A stretch of DNA of 64,000 nucleotides from Catonia carolina (lineage: Eukaryota > Arthropoda > Insecta > Hemiptera > Achilidae), in NCBI GenBank assembly GCA_035578175.1, contig JAQMRL010000014.1, positions 15,882,274-15,946,273 of the forward strand, in the 5' to 3' direction. Below, one piece after another: positions 54,918 to 64,000 of the stretch. A program made the position numbers and the translations under genes. Under the pieces are notes generated by a model, which did no database searches, was not told the DNA's origin, and worked only from the letters and a program-made list of their open reading frames with translations. How positions within the stretch are numbered: the first letter of the stretch is position 1; each line of letters starts with the position of its first letter.

Positions 54918-55275
54918 GCTTTTTTTTGTAAATTCTTTTCTTTTTTCTTTTTAGTTCATTTTTTATTAATTGTTAAATAATAGCGTTTCTTAAAAAAAAA
55001 ATTTTTAATTTTTTTTTCTGATTTTTTTGTAAATTTTTTTTATTTTTTCTTTTTAGTTAATTTTTTTAAGTAATTGTTAAATAAAAGCGTTTTTTTAAAT
55101 TTTTTTAAAAAAAATTTTTTTAATTAAATTTTTTTTTTTTTACAAACACGTATTGTCATCGAAGACAAACAAGTGTGCAAAGTTTGATTCATATTGATAC
55201 GGTAGAAGTATTAAAATTTTAAGTTGCAAGATTTGATGGATCCAAGAGTAAGTTAAATTAAAGCGTTTAAAAATG
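54918..55275. repeat. AT-rich tandem of two units of about 105 bases
   Basis: TTTTTTCTTTTTAGTT...TTGTTAAATAATAGCGTTT recurs as TTTTTTCTTTTTAGTTAATT and TTGTTAAATAAAAGCGTTT. Followed by unassigned DNA up to 55275. Confidence 0.7.
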
Positions 55276-55705
55276 TAGGTAGTAAAAAAGACGATTTAAA
55301 AAAAAATTGTCGGATCTGTTTTTGAGAAAATCGCATGAATAGAATACTACTTCTAGTTAACCGATTTTGTTAAAAATGTCCGTGTCGGGTCCGGTAGTGA
55401 TATCTAACTAAGTTTCAAATTCCACCTTCGTACAATATTCCGTTCTTAAGATATTTTATACACACATACACACTCTCTCTTTCTTTCTCTTACACGCACG
55501 CATACAGAGAGAGATAGAGAGAAGAGTGAGGGGGAAAAGATTTAAGGGAGGGTTTATGGGGCAAACGCTAGACAAGTTTTTTTGAGTTCAGGGGCCTGAA
55601 AAACTGCATATCCGGTGAAAACTTGAATCCGAAAAATCGACATGGAAACAATACTTTCTTCTTTCTTTTTTATATACAGTATTCATGTAGGACAACAGAA
55701 AGTAA
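55276..55705 (-). repeat. Family A, left part after the insertion
   Basis: GTAGTAAAAAAGACGATTT to GTAGGACAACAGAAAGTAAAA. The AC tract position holds a mixed stretch (ACACACATACACACTCTCTC). Confidence 0.7.
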
Positions 55706-55901
55706 AAGTTGTAATTGCGTGAGATTTTGAAAATGCAATCAATAAATTAATTGAACGTACACAAACAAAACTGGCATCATAAAACCCATAAAAAATGCTT
55801 AACTAGCATTTATTTATTAGTAGTACAAAATTATGACTGTTTAGCATTCCTTTCACATATTTTACTACAAATTACACCAGCTAAATTATATAGGTGGAAA
55901 T

Positions 55902-56841
55902 TTTTACGTTCTCTTGCCTATATAAATATATAGGAAGGAAAGTATTGTTTTCATGTCGATTTTTCTAAATTGAGTTTTCACCGGATCTACACGTTTTCAG
56001 ACCCCCTGAACCCAAAAATATGTTTTTAGCGATATGTTCGTGTGTGTGTGTGTGTGGTGTGTGAACAGAATTTCTCAAGAACGGAACATCGTACGAACTT
56101 GAAATTTAAGTTACATACCACTACCGGACCCGACACAAACATTTTTATCAAAATCGGTCAACCGGAAGTAGTAGTTTATTCGTGGCATTTTTCACTTTTT
56201 TGCGATTTTTCAAAAACGGCTCCTATGATTTTTTTTTTAAATCGCCTGATTAACTAAATTGTATGCTCTACAAGATAGGGTAGGCGCTATGCCTGCTAAA
56301 ATTTTTGAGGAGACTGTCCCCTGGTAAAAATATTTTTTTTTAGATTGCGGCTCTCGTATGGATTTTAGCGCAAAAATTTATATAATTAAAGTTGTAGAGA
56401 ATTTAAAATCGTACAATTTTTATTTCAAACATTTTTTTTGTATAATGCTTAGTTTGGCGGTTATAGGCGATTTACTGTTTTTTTCTCACGAAAACGTGTG
56501 AAAAATCGATTTTTGTAAGATTTCGGTCTTAGTATGCATTTTACGATAAAATGTATGTATATAATCAAATTTATAGGAAATTAAAAGATCTACAACTTTT
56601 ATTTAAAACATTTTTCTCTACAGAGCCTAGTTTAGCGTGAAAGAGTGATTTTCCGTATTTTTAAGCCAAACTGAGGTTGATTTTCATTTTGCGTCTTTCA
56701 CTCATGATTAAAATACGGTTATGTTTTTTGAGGTTAGTTTTTTGTTTATTTTTAACGTTTTATTATTAATTTTAGGTTATATTGGTCATTATTTGCATTT
56801 GGCAAGAGAAAGTTGTGTGAGAGTTTCACACCACATTTTTT
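55902..56841 (+). repeat. Family A, full copy
   Basis: TTTTTACGTTCTCTTGCCTA to GGCAAGAGAAAGTTGTGTGA and CACACCACATTTTTT. GT tract at 56038-56061. A second copy follows head-to-tail. Confidence 0.88.
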
Positions 56842-57580
56842 GTACAAAGCTTAGTCAATTAGTGATTTTGTTTTTTTCATCAAAATCGGATTTTCGAAGA
56901 TCGCGCCTTTAGGATGCATTTTACAACAAACGTGTACAGTCCAGCCTCTCTAAGTTTGCTCCTAATGTAAACAAATAATGACGTCACTGAGCATACGCAT
57001 TATATCAAAATGTGTACACGCTGATTAAAAAGTAACAACAAAATACTTTCAAAAGTATTTAAGTACAAAATCCTTTTAAAAGTATTTTTCTAAATTAAAT
57101 TGTTAGGCCTACATCATATCACGACTGATGTATTTAGTACTTTAAGTACTTATAATTTAAAAAATAGTTAACTTAATAGGAATACGACATCCATAAAGTC
57201 ACGGACTCTAGCGTGCACCCTGTAGTAGCTGGTTTTGGTTTGTTGACAGTAGGAGCAAACTTAGAGTGGCTGAACTATATATAATTTTGACGTAATGGGG
57301 AATTAAAAAACCTACAACTTTTATTTATATTATTTTTCTCTATAGAGAAAAATAATTATAATATAATAATATAATCTCTATAGAGATAGTTTACAGACAA
57401 TTACTAAATTCTCCGTATTTTAAGTTCTAAAGAGGTTAATTTTCATTTTGCACCATTCACTCACGATTTAAATAAGGTTATGGGTTAATTTTACATTGTT
57501 TACTCATGATTAAACAGGTTTTGTTGTTCATTATCTTAATTGGCAAGAGAAAGTCGTGTGAGTGTCTAAAACCAGATTTT
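56842..57580 (+). repeat. Family A, right half split by a MITE
   Basis: AGCTTAGTCAATTAGTGATT to CGTGTACAG, then the MITE (56937-57276), then TATATAATTTTGACGTAATG to GGCAAGAGAAAGTCGTGTGA and CCAGATTTTTT. Confidence 0.78.
56937..57276. mobile_element. Short TIR element at a TA site
   Basis: CAGTCCAGCCTCTCTAAGTT (continuing TGCTCC) and its inverse GGAGCAAACTTAGAGTGGCT are about 27-base terminal repeats with three mismatches. TA on both sides interrupts the family A motif GTGTATATAAT. The 285-base interior is non-coding. Pogo or Tc1/mariner type by end sequence. Confidence 0.8.
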
Positions 57581-57825
57581 TTGTTATGTATTTTAGATTT
57601 CTGAATAAATATAATTTTGTAAACCTAGTTTGAAACTAATTAGCTAAATCATTTAAAATGAATGTAACTTAATATAATTATAAATTGTAATTTTTTTTTT
57701 AAATAAAATTTAACATTCTTTGTACATGACTTGATTATGCTTAATATAATAACAAGCTGTAATTCCACTAAGATTAAATCATGTTAGTTACTTAATGTAC
57801 CTTACTTAAAGTTTTCTAATCTTAC

Positions 57826-58110
57826 AGAAAAAAATCTGCGGTGAAACACTCACACAACTTTCTCTTGCCGATGTAGATAATGAACAATATAACTTAATTT
57901 TAATCATGAGTAAATAACGGAAAATGAGAATCAACTTAAAAATATGGAAAATCATTAAATGACGCTAAACTAAGCTCTGTAACAAAAAATGCTTGAAATA
58001 AACGTTACAGATTTTATATAACGTTAATTATATACACCTCTTTGTCGTCAAATTTTTTGTCTGAGGCCGCAATCTTTAAAAAAATCCCATTTTCCTGATT
58101 TTCATGGGAA
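57826..58110 (-). repeat. Family A, right part
   Basis: AATCTGCGGTGAAACACTCA to GATTTTCATGGGAAAAAAA. In head-to-tail contact with the next fragment. Confidence 0.75.
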
Positions 58111-58185
58111 AAAAAAATCAGGTGTAAAACACTCACACGACTTTTTCTTGCCAATGCAAATGACTAATTATATAACACAGCTGTT
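58111..58185 (-). repeat. Family A, right-end fragment
   Basis: AATCAGGTGTAAAACACTCA to TGCCAATGCAAATGAC. Confidence 0.75.
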
Positions 58186-58727
58186 ACTCCCAACCTAAAT
58201 ATTAGTTAATATTTTATGCAGTTAAGAATGTGCGTTTTATTAGCATCTGTTTTGATTTTAAATAAAGCGAAATTTCAATATCTATTATTCATGTTTTTCC
58301 TGAGTAATTCACATGAATCTTTTCAGAATTAAATTTTCTAAAAATTTATTTAAGAAAAAATTCACCTTCATTTACCATTTATGGAAGTAATCTTACGTTA
58401 AACACAAAAATGTGTAACTTCTTTGCACCAATTCTTGTGTTTTATGTAAGATATCTCTGAAAGTATTGCATTTACAGCTCTGGAACCAATTTTATTCAAT
58501 TTTTCAGATTAAAAAACATAAGAATCAATTATATTTGTATCTTTGTAACTACCTTTAACATTTTTATACGGCCTTACTTCACCGAGGGTACAGAGTTCTA
58601 GGTGAAATTTTTCGCTAGCCGTAACTCGCTAACTAAGCGTTTTCAAGCATATGTTTATGTGAACTTTTTTCTTATTTTCAGCTATAGAATGAGATACCAA
58701 GAGATTGCCATATAGTTTTGAATCACC
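58186..58727. mobile_element. Right end of a mariner-like element, degraded
   Basis: GCTAGCCGTAACTCGCTAAC and GTTTTGAATCACCCTGTA near 58615-58727 resemble ends in the CAGGGTGATTC class found at 8250 and 15701. The left partner was not found. No transposase frame. Confidence 0.5.
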
Positions 58728-58893
58728 CTGTATATACATTTTTAGTATACGTCTGCTGTTTAGCAATGGCTGCTAATACAGACAGTGAGAAGGAAGGTAG
58801 ATGAAGATTAGCAATGAAAAAATACCAAACCAGACCAGGAATCGAACCCGGGACCCCACTATAGAAGCCAGTTGCGCTAACCACTACACCAAA
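58728..58893 (-). mobile_element. tRNA-derived SINE with SINE-3-like head and tail a
   Basis: Minus-strand head GTGTAGTGGTTAGCGCAACT with GGGTTCGATTCCTGG, then a tail with CTGTCTGTATTAGCAGCCAT, similar to tail a of SINE-1. A head/tail recombinant. Confidence 0.8.
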
Positions 58894-59019
58894 TTGAATA
58901 AACACTGTGTGCTATCGTAATTTGTGAAGATATATTTCAGTCTATTAACGATGTAATGTTTTTCAGTTACAGATCACTTAAAGATCTTGTGTCTCTTTTG
59001 TTCTTTTGTACATGATAGA

Positions 59020-59395
59020 GGTGTGGAAACTCAAAAAGATCCATTTAGAAAAAATACAGGCCTTTGAGACATGGTGAGTTCTGTGGATAAACAAAGTAAC
59101 CAATAGAAATGTGCTTGATAAAATGGTCAAAGAATGTAAGTTGGTTGACACAGTGAAGAGGAGAAAACTTCAATATCTTAGACATGTGATTTTAGGTTCT
59201 AACTATGACATATTACAATTAATCGTGAAGGGGAAGATAAAGGGCTTGCAGAACGTTGACAGATGTAGGGCATCCTGGTTAAAGAATCCGAAAGACTGGT
59301 TTGACTACAGTAATACGGAATTGTTCCGTACTGCAACAAATAAGGTTCACATAATGATGATGATTTTCGACCTCTGATAAGAGAGAGAGACTTAA
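59020..59395 (+). pseudogene. LINE-D 3' fragment
   Basis: Open from 59111: LDKMVKECKLVDTVKRRKLQ, YLRHVILGSNYDILQLIVKG and WLKNPKDWFDYSNTELFRTA. It follows the order K-R-R-K-L-Q-Y-L-x-H...L-Q-L-I-x-x-G-K-I...W-L-K-N typical of LINE C-termini. Related to 24419-24735. Confidence 0.75.
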
Positions 59396-59559
59396 AGAAG
59401 ATGCTTTTAACAGTTATACATTTATAATATACTGTAATTATCTTAACCTTTCAATACTAATTTTATTTATTAATCCGGTTTATAACCAAAAATCCCATTT
59501 AAACATATGAAACATAGTTTTCTTAACAAAAATAGTACTTGTGAATTGAAAATTATAGC

Positions 59560-60198
59560 AACAGACCAACAATTGACTTGTTCGAAGATTGTTTGAGAGA
59601 ATGTAGTTTTAGATCAAGTGTCGCACTATAACTATCTGGGCTGCAATGTGAGCTTTGATCGGTATTTGGATGTCGAAAGTAAAATAAATAAATTTCAAGC
59701 TATTTGTGGGTACCATTAACAGGACACTGGGTAACAGAGCTAGAACAGAGACAGTACTGAAGTTCTACAAGGTAATGGCAGCCCCAGTCTTTCTTTATGG
59801 AAGTGAGTCATGGGTTACCACAAAACGCCAACAAAGTAGGATCCAAGCAGCTGAAATGAGGTTTTTAAGAAGGGTGAAGGGCTGCTCGAGGCTGGATCTA
59901 ATACATAACGAGGAAATTAGACCCGAGTTGGGTGTATTTAGCTTGAATGAAAAAGTGGAGGAGTACCGGAATCAATGGCGGCAACATTCGGAACGGATGC
60001 CAGAGGAGAGAATAACTCTAAAAGTGACGGAATATGTTCCAGTTGGAAGAAGGGAGGTGAGAAGACCTCGAAGAAGATGGCAGTAGTCGAGATGTACGGG
60101 TTGGAATGTCTAATGTTTCTGTAGACGTGCAGGATGGTTTTGTGAGTTCTGAACAGGCTTATGCCTAATCCTTGATAGTAAGAAGAAGAAGAAGAAGA
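59560..60198 (+). pseudogene. LINE-C reverse transcriptase 3' part with (AAG)n tail
   Basis: Frame 59706-60086 reads RTETVLKFYKVMAAPVFLYG then SESWVTTKRQQSRIQAAEMR and RRPRRRWQ. It is the segment after the reverse transcriptase core. A preceding frame has YLGCNVSFD-like wording. The 3' end is GATAGTAAGAAGAAGAAGAA. 5'-truncated. Confidence 0.78.
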
Positions 60199-61439
60199 CA
60201 AACAACTGCCTTAATTGCCCTCCATTTTCAGTTTGTCTATTCCTAGAACCAGTGTTCACACGTATATTATATCTCATTATGCCACACAACATCCTATACA
60301 AACATGTAAAAAGAATAAATATCAAGTCTACGGTACCAGTTCTAACAAAAAATTGTAACCTTTTTAAATACAAAAAAATTGGACAAACAACATAACCTCA
60401 AACCTTAGAATTAAAATTTAATAATATAAAAGATTAAACTGACAATGAAAAACCAATAAAAAAACAATTAGAAATAGATAAATTAATCACAGCTTTGTGT
60501 AGATATGACATAAACATAACCTCTGTAATCACTTGTACATTCGAGATACAATAGAAAAAATTGTTTAACAGGTGTGCTATAAATTAATTGAAAGTTCCGA
60601 TAAATAAATCTAATTATAATAATATAATATAGTACAACAGTTTTATTTATACTATGTAATTTTAATTAAAATAACAAAAAATTCAAATGATACTCAAATG
60701 TTGAAATTATAAGATGAAGACAGAGATCCTAGTGTGATTTAAGTGTTTTTTACAAGGCAGCAAAATTTTTATATACCCTTTAAAATCATTACTTTTGTTA
60801 CAAAAATGGTTTTACGTACACAATTATTCAATCCTCACCAAATATATTATTTTTACAAACAGATCATACTGCTTTCGTTTCGTTGGCTAATTAATCAGAA
60901 CAGTGGAATCATTTTAAATAAAACATAAAAAAAAATTCACGAGAATCAAATTTCACATCTAACCTTAACAGAATTGTTAGTTGATCAATGATTTGTACCC
61001 AATAAATACTAAAATAGGAACAAAAAAATTAATTAACGTAAATTGTTTACAGAAAAACACAAGCCCCGTTAATAATAAAATATTCTACTTGAACAGTTTT
61101 AACTTAATAATTGCTTTACATAAACTGTTTTAATAAAAGATAACCTTTTAATAAATAACCAAATTTGTCAAATAAAGAAACTGAACAATTTATAATCGTT
61201 TATAAAATAATTGCTTTAGTCGTCCTACATGTCAGTTTATCAAAAGTAATTTGGCACAATTAATTTAGTGGAATGCGGCATGAGATTTTAATATAACTAC
61301 GATTAAAGAATATTTAATTGACTAGCAATAAAAATTCTATTTAATTTATCAGTAACTCAGAACATTATATTAAATCATAATATGTCAATAAATAACGTTA
61401 ACTAAATAATAACAAATTAAGAGTGATTTATTTACTTAC
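60199..61439. other. Sponge intron 1, first part, no feature recognised
   Basis: AT-rich. No family A copies occur here, in contrast to 39-58 kb. Confidence 0.5.
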
Positions 61440-61476
61440 CAACTCCATATTTCTTAACTTTCGTTGGAGTCCACAT
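61440..61476 (-). CDS. spg: sponge/DOCK3-4, exon 1 with start codon
   Basis: On the minus strand ATG at 61476-61474 is followed by TGGACTCCAACGAAAGTTAA and ends GGAGTTG|GTAAGT (37 bases, phase 1). It reads MWTPTKVKKYGV. The start M-W-x-P-T-x-x-x-K-Y-G-V is the conserved N-terminus of DOCK3/DOCK4. Joining all six exons gives 154 continuous codons plus two bases without a stop, covering the SH3 domain (about residues 10-70) and the following helical part. These proteins activate Rap/Rac GTPases at the cell cortex (family knowledge). Introns: 20.2, 4.0, 3.2, 4.3 and 3.4 kb. Confidence 0.95.
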
Positions 61477-62304
61477 TATTTAATTAATCGATTCTTCAAT
61501 TTCAAACCATGATTCAACTGCACTTCACACAATAATTTCTTAATACATTACAAGCAAATAAATTTTTAACTGTCAACTTATTAAAATAAATAAATAACCG
61601 ATTAATTCAGAACAACAACCACCAAAACCTTAGATAAACTGACAGAAGACAGAATGAATGAAATTAGTAGTTCTTAATTTTGACGTTAGAGTGCAGCAAA
61701 AATCAATGAAAATCTTGGACGAAAACAGTCTAATTTAGTTACTGTATAAAACAATATGGATATTTTAAATCAATTTGGCAGAAATTCAATGTTTATTACT
61801 ATTCAATATACGTTTCTTGTTATATAATTAATCGATTATACCATTCTCAATATTATTAAATATAAACCGTACTAATGTTGGCAGCAATGAGGCGCTTATT
61901 TGTTCTATATTCAAAATGTTTATTGTTATTTTGCCCTCGGGCTAAACTGGTCATCAGCTGTGATAGAAAGTTACTTTTATAAGTTCAGTTAAACCGGTTG
62001 TTCGTGCACGACGTCAAGCTGACTGCCAGTACTTGAACATTCATTGTCGAATGATGGTGTGATAAAATTAATGATTTAAATTTAATAAATAAAATTACTT
62101 TGTGGTTGTAGATTTTTATTTTAAGTATGAATAAAATATAAATAGTGTATAATTAAGTATGTAGTCCTAAAATTGTATTAATTACTAGAAAGTCTTTAAT
62201 AGCATATCTTGATGTATTTATATTTTTCTTAACAACATTCTATGCTAGATTTGTAATCCTTTTGGTCTGAACACATGAACTATAAGACAGGGATGAAATC
62301 TCAT
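61477..62304. promoter_or_regulatory. spg: Sponge 5' leader and presumptive promoter region
   Basis: DNA directly upstream of the sponge start codon, assuming no further 5' non-coding exon. No TATA box or clear initiator can be assigned by eye; the region is AT-rich with TTTAATTAATCGATT near the start codon. The label is positional, not motif-based. Confidence 0.3.
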
Positions 62305-63225
62305 GGCTGTTGGCAATTTTTAAAAATGCTTACCTTTTGACTTATTGTAAAAAGAAAATAGTAATTTCTGTATCAACTCTTTCAAAGGAATCGAATGAAT
62401 ATTTTGATTTCCAGTTTTGTACGACTTCTGGTCAAAACAAGAACTTCAATTATTTTTGTATCTACTCTTTTAAGAGAAAAGAAATGACTTTATTTCTGTT
62501 CCCAAATCCTGACTTTGATGTCTTGATTTCTGGTTTTGGGCCATTTCCAGTTAAAACCGGAACTTCAAACCCCACAATCCAAATCCTCTAACTTTTTGGG
62601 TAGATTATGAATCCAAAAACTATTTGTTGCTACCTATGTAGTTTCTGACTTTGATTTTTTGACTTCCAGTTTTGGTTCATTTCCGGTCAAAACTGGAACT
62701 TCAAACCCAATTATTTTTGTATTTTACTCTTTTAAGAGGAATCGAATGACACTATTTCTGTTCCCAAATTCTGACTTTGATTTCTGTACTTCTGGTTTTG
62801 GGCTCCTCCAGTCAAAACCGGAACTTCAAACCCACAACCCAGGTTCACTAAATTTTTGTATGGATTTTGAATTCAAAAACCATTTGTTGCTACGTTATGT
62901 AGTTTCTGACTTTGATTTCTTCACTTCCGGTCAAAACCAGGACTTCAAACCCACAATCCAGGCCCACTAACTTTTTGTGGAGATAACGAATCCGTACCTT
63001 ATATAGTTTGCTACCTTGTATAGTTTCTGACTTTGATTTTTTGACTTCCAGTTTTGGGCCATTTCCGATCAAAACCAGAACTTCCAACCCAATTTAAGCC
63101 CACAAATTTTTGTGTAGATTACAAATTCGTAAACCGTTTGATGCTATCTTTTGTAGTTTCTGACGTTTGGGTGTGATGGATGGATAAAACAAAATTATAG
63201 ATGACAATTTTTAAAACTGCCAACA
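62305..63225. repeat. Divergent tandem array bounded by inverted ends
   Basis: Five to six units share TTTCTGACTTTGATTT...GACTTCCGG, TTTTGGGCCATTTCC, TCAAAACCGGAACTTCAAAC, CCACAATCC and CATTTGTTGCTAC. Unit length varies from about 110 to 240 bases. The outer ends GTTGGCAATTTTTAAAAATG and (inverse) GTTGGCAGTTTTAAAAATTG oppose each other. Open frames through the array are repeats, not a gene. Confidence 0.8.
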
Positions 63226-63740
63226 ATTAATTGGTGTATGTATACGTATATGATACAAAATAAAAATATAAAATGATGGGAAAGAATTACTATGTACTAC
63301 ACTCTGGTCACTTATTTTTGGACCTTCGCTGAAACAAGTGCAGTTAACTGCAACCACTGTTCAAGGCTAGATTCTAGGTAACAATGAATAGTGGGGAAAA
63401 CTAATATGTAATGTAAAGTAGTGGGGATAACTTAGAACTCTTTTCGTTCATCTCAGGACTTGAGAATGTCCGACATTGGCACAATTCTGATACCTATCGT
63501 AAACTTTTGAAGCGCTGAGTGGGTGAAGATATTAAATCCATATTTAGTTATGTAGATGATATAGAATTCTCTACTTATACAGTTTAAGAAAATACTGGTG
63601 GATAAAGGAGTTATACTAATTAATTTATGTTTTGTAATCGAAAACATGTTAAGATTACTTAACACAATCTTATACACATTTCTTCTTAAAAGAATTTTCT
63701 TGTCAAAAACTTGTCTTATATTACTGATCCAAATGTAAAA
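63226..63740. other. No feature recognised
   Basis: AT-rich upstream DNA without recognisable exon or repeat. Confidence 0.4.
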
Positions 63741-63935
63741 ATACTGTAAGTTTCCCTAACTGTTTTTAATACAGTTTCCATTTTGATTTTATGTATTATT
63801 CAACTTTCTCACACTTACATGTTTCGGTTGATTACCAGAGTATCTACCAAAACATATAAGTGTGGGAAAGAAGAAAACGTAAAATGAAAATTGAAGTAGC
63901 AAACAAATGTTAGAAAAAATTTACAGTATTTTCAC
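63741..63935. repeat. Foldback, possibly family 2 relative
   Basis: Imperfect inverted arms meet near 63838: TTTCTCACACTTACATGTTT with CGGTTGAT and, inverted, CTACCAAAACATATAAGTGTGGGAAAG. The phrase around GTTTCGGT recalls foldback family 2 arms. Confidence 0.6.
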
Positions 63936-64000
63936 GTTTAAATTAATTACAAGATGACAGATGCATTATACAATTTTTCTTTATAAACTCAGAAACTTTC

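Noticed and set aside
62310..62970. Open frames of 93 and 103 codons with repeated F-G-P-F-P-V-K-T-G-T-S-N-P wording, looking like a repeat protein
   Set aside because: The wording comes from the DNA tandem array. The frame shifts between units, both strands are open, and the array is bounded by inverted ends.

Overview
This is AT-rich eukaryotic DNA, almost certainly from an insect. The evidence is two spliced genes of arthropod type (an innexin gap-junction gene and a DOCK-family gene of the sponge/DOCK3-4 type), arthropod Tc1/mariner, hAT and piggyBac-like relics, and many tRNA-derived SINEs. A hemipteran would fit, but the sequence does not prove it. There is no prokaryotic gene organisation, no CRISPR array and no operon.

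Host genes. On the + strand, three exons at 5911-6152, 11450-11603 and 14669-14857 join in frame and encode the C-terminal 194 residues of an innexin that best fits inx3; its 5' exons were not found and probably lie left of the window. On the - strand, six exons running from 61440-61476 (start codon) down to 25906-26054 encode the first 154 residues of a sponge/DOCK3-4 guanine-nucleotide exchange factor: the N-terminal SH3 domain and the start of the following helical region. The rest of that gene was not found. The two genes point toward each other. Inx3 ends about 11 kb from the last sponge exon seen, so it may lie downstream of sponge or inside one of its introns. A canonical tRNA-Arg(UCU) gene at 45499-45571 sits in sponge intron 1.

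Repeats. The rest is nested transposable elements. One family (called family A here, consensus about 0.95-1.0 kb, about 30 full or partial copies) covers roughly a quarter of the window and is densest at 39-58 kb. It has short asymmetric inverted ends, a 3' subterminal hairpin, a GT/AC microsatellite at a fixed internal position, an internal tandem duplication and head-to-tail copies. This combination suggests a non-autonomous Helentron/Helitron-like element. Other residents are several SINE families that share heads and tails, three or four LINE families present as 3' fragments, a nearly complete Tc1 element, a long DUF4817-like mariner element, an internally deleted hAT element with an 8-bp target duplication, pogo/Tigger-like and piggyBac-like relics, and several foldback elements.

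Regions: 1-5.9 kb, family A tandem copies; 5.9-14.9 kb, the inx3 exons with introns full of transposons; 15-25.9 kb, a mariner element, a 307-bp tandem duplication, SINEs and poorly recognisable AT-rich DNA; 25.9-41.2 kb, sponge exons 6 to 2 with Tc1, mariner, hAT, foldback and SINE insertions; 41.2-61.4 kb, sponge intron 1 with most of family A and the tRNA gene; 61.5-64 kb, sponge upstream DNA with a divergent tandem array bounded by inverted ends. Coordinates of repeats are read by eye and may be off by several bases.
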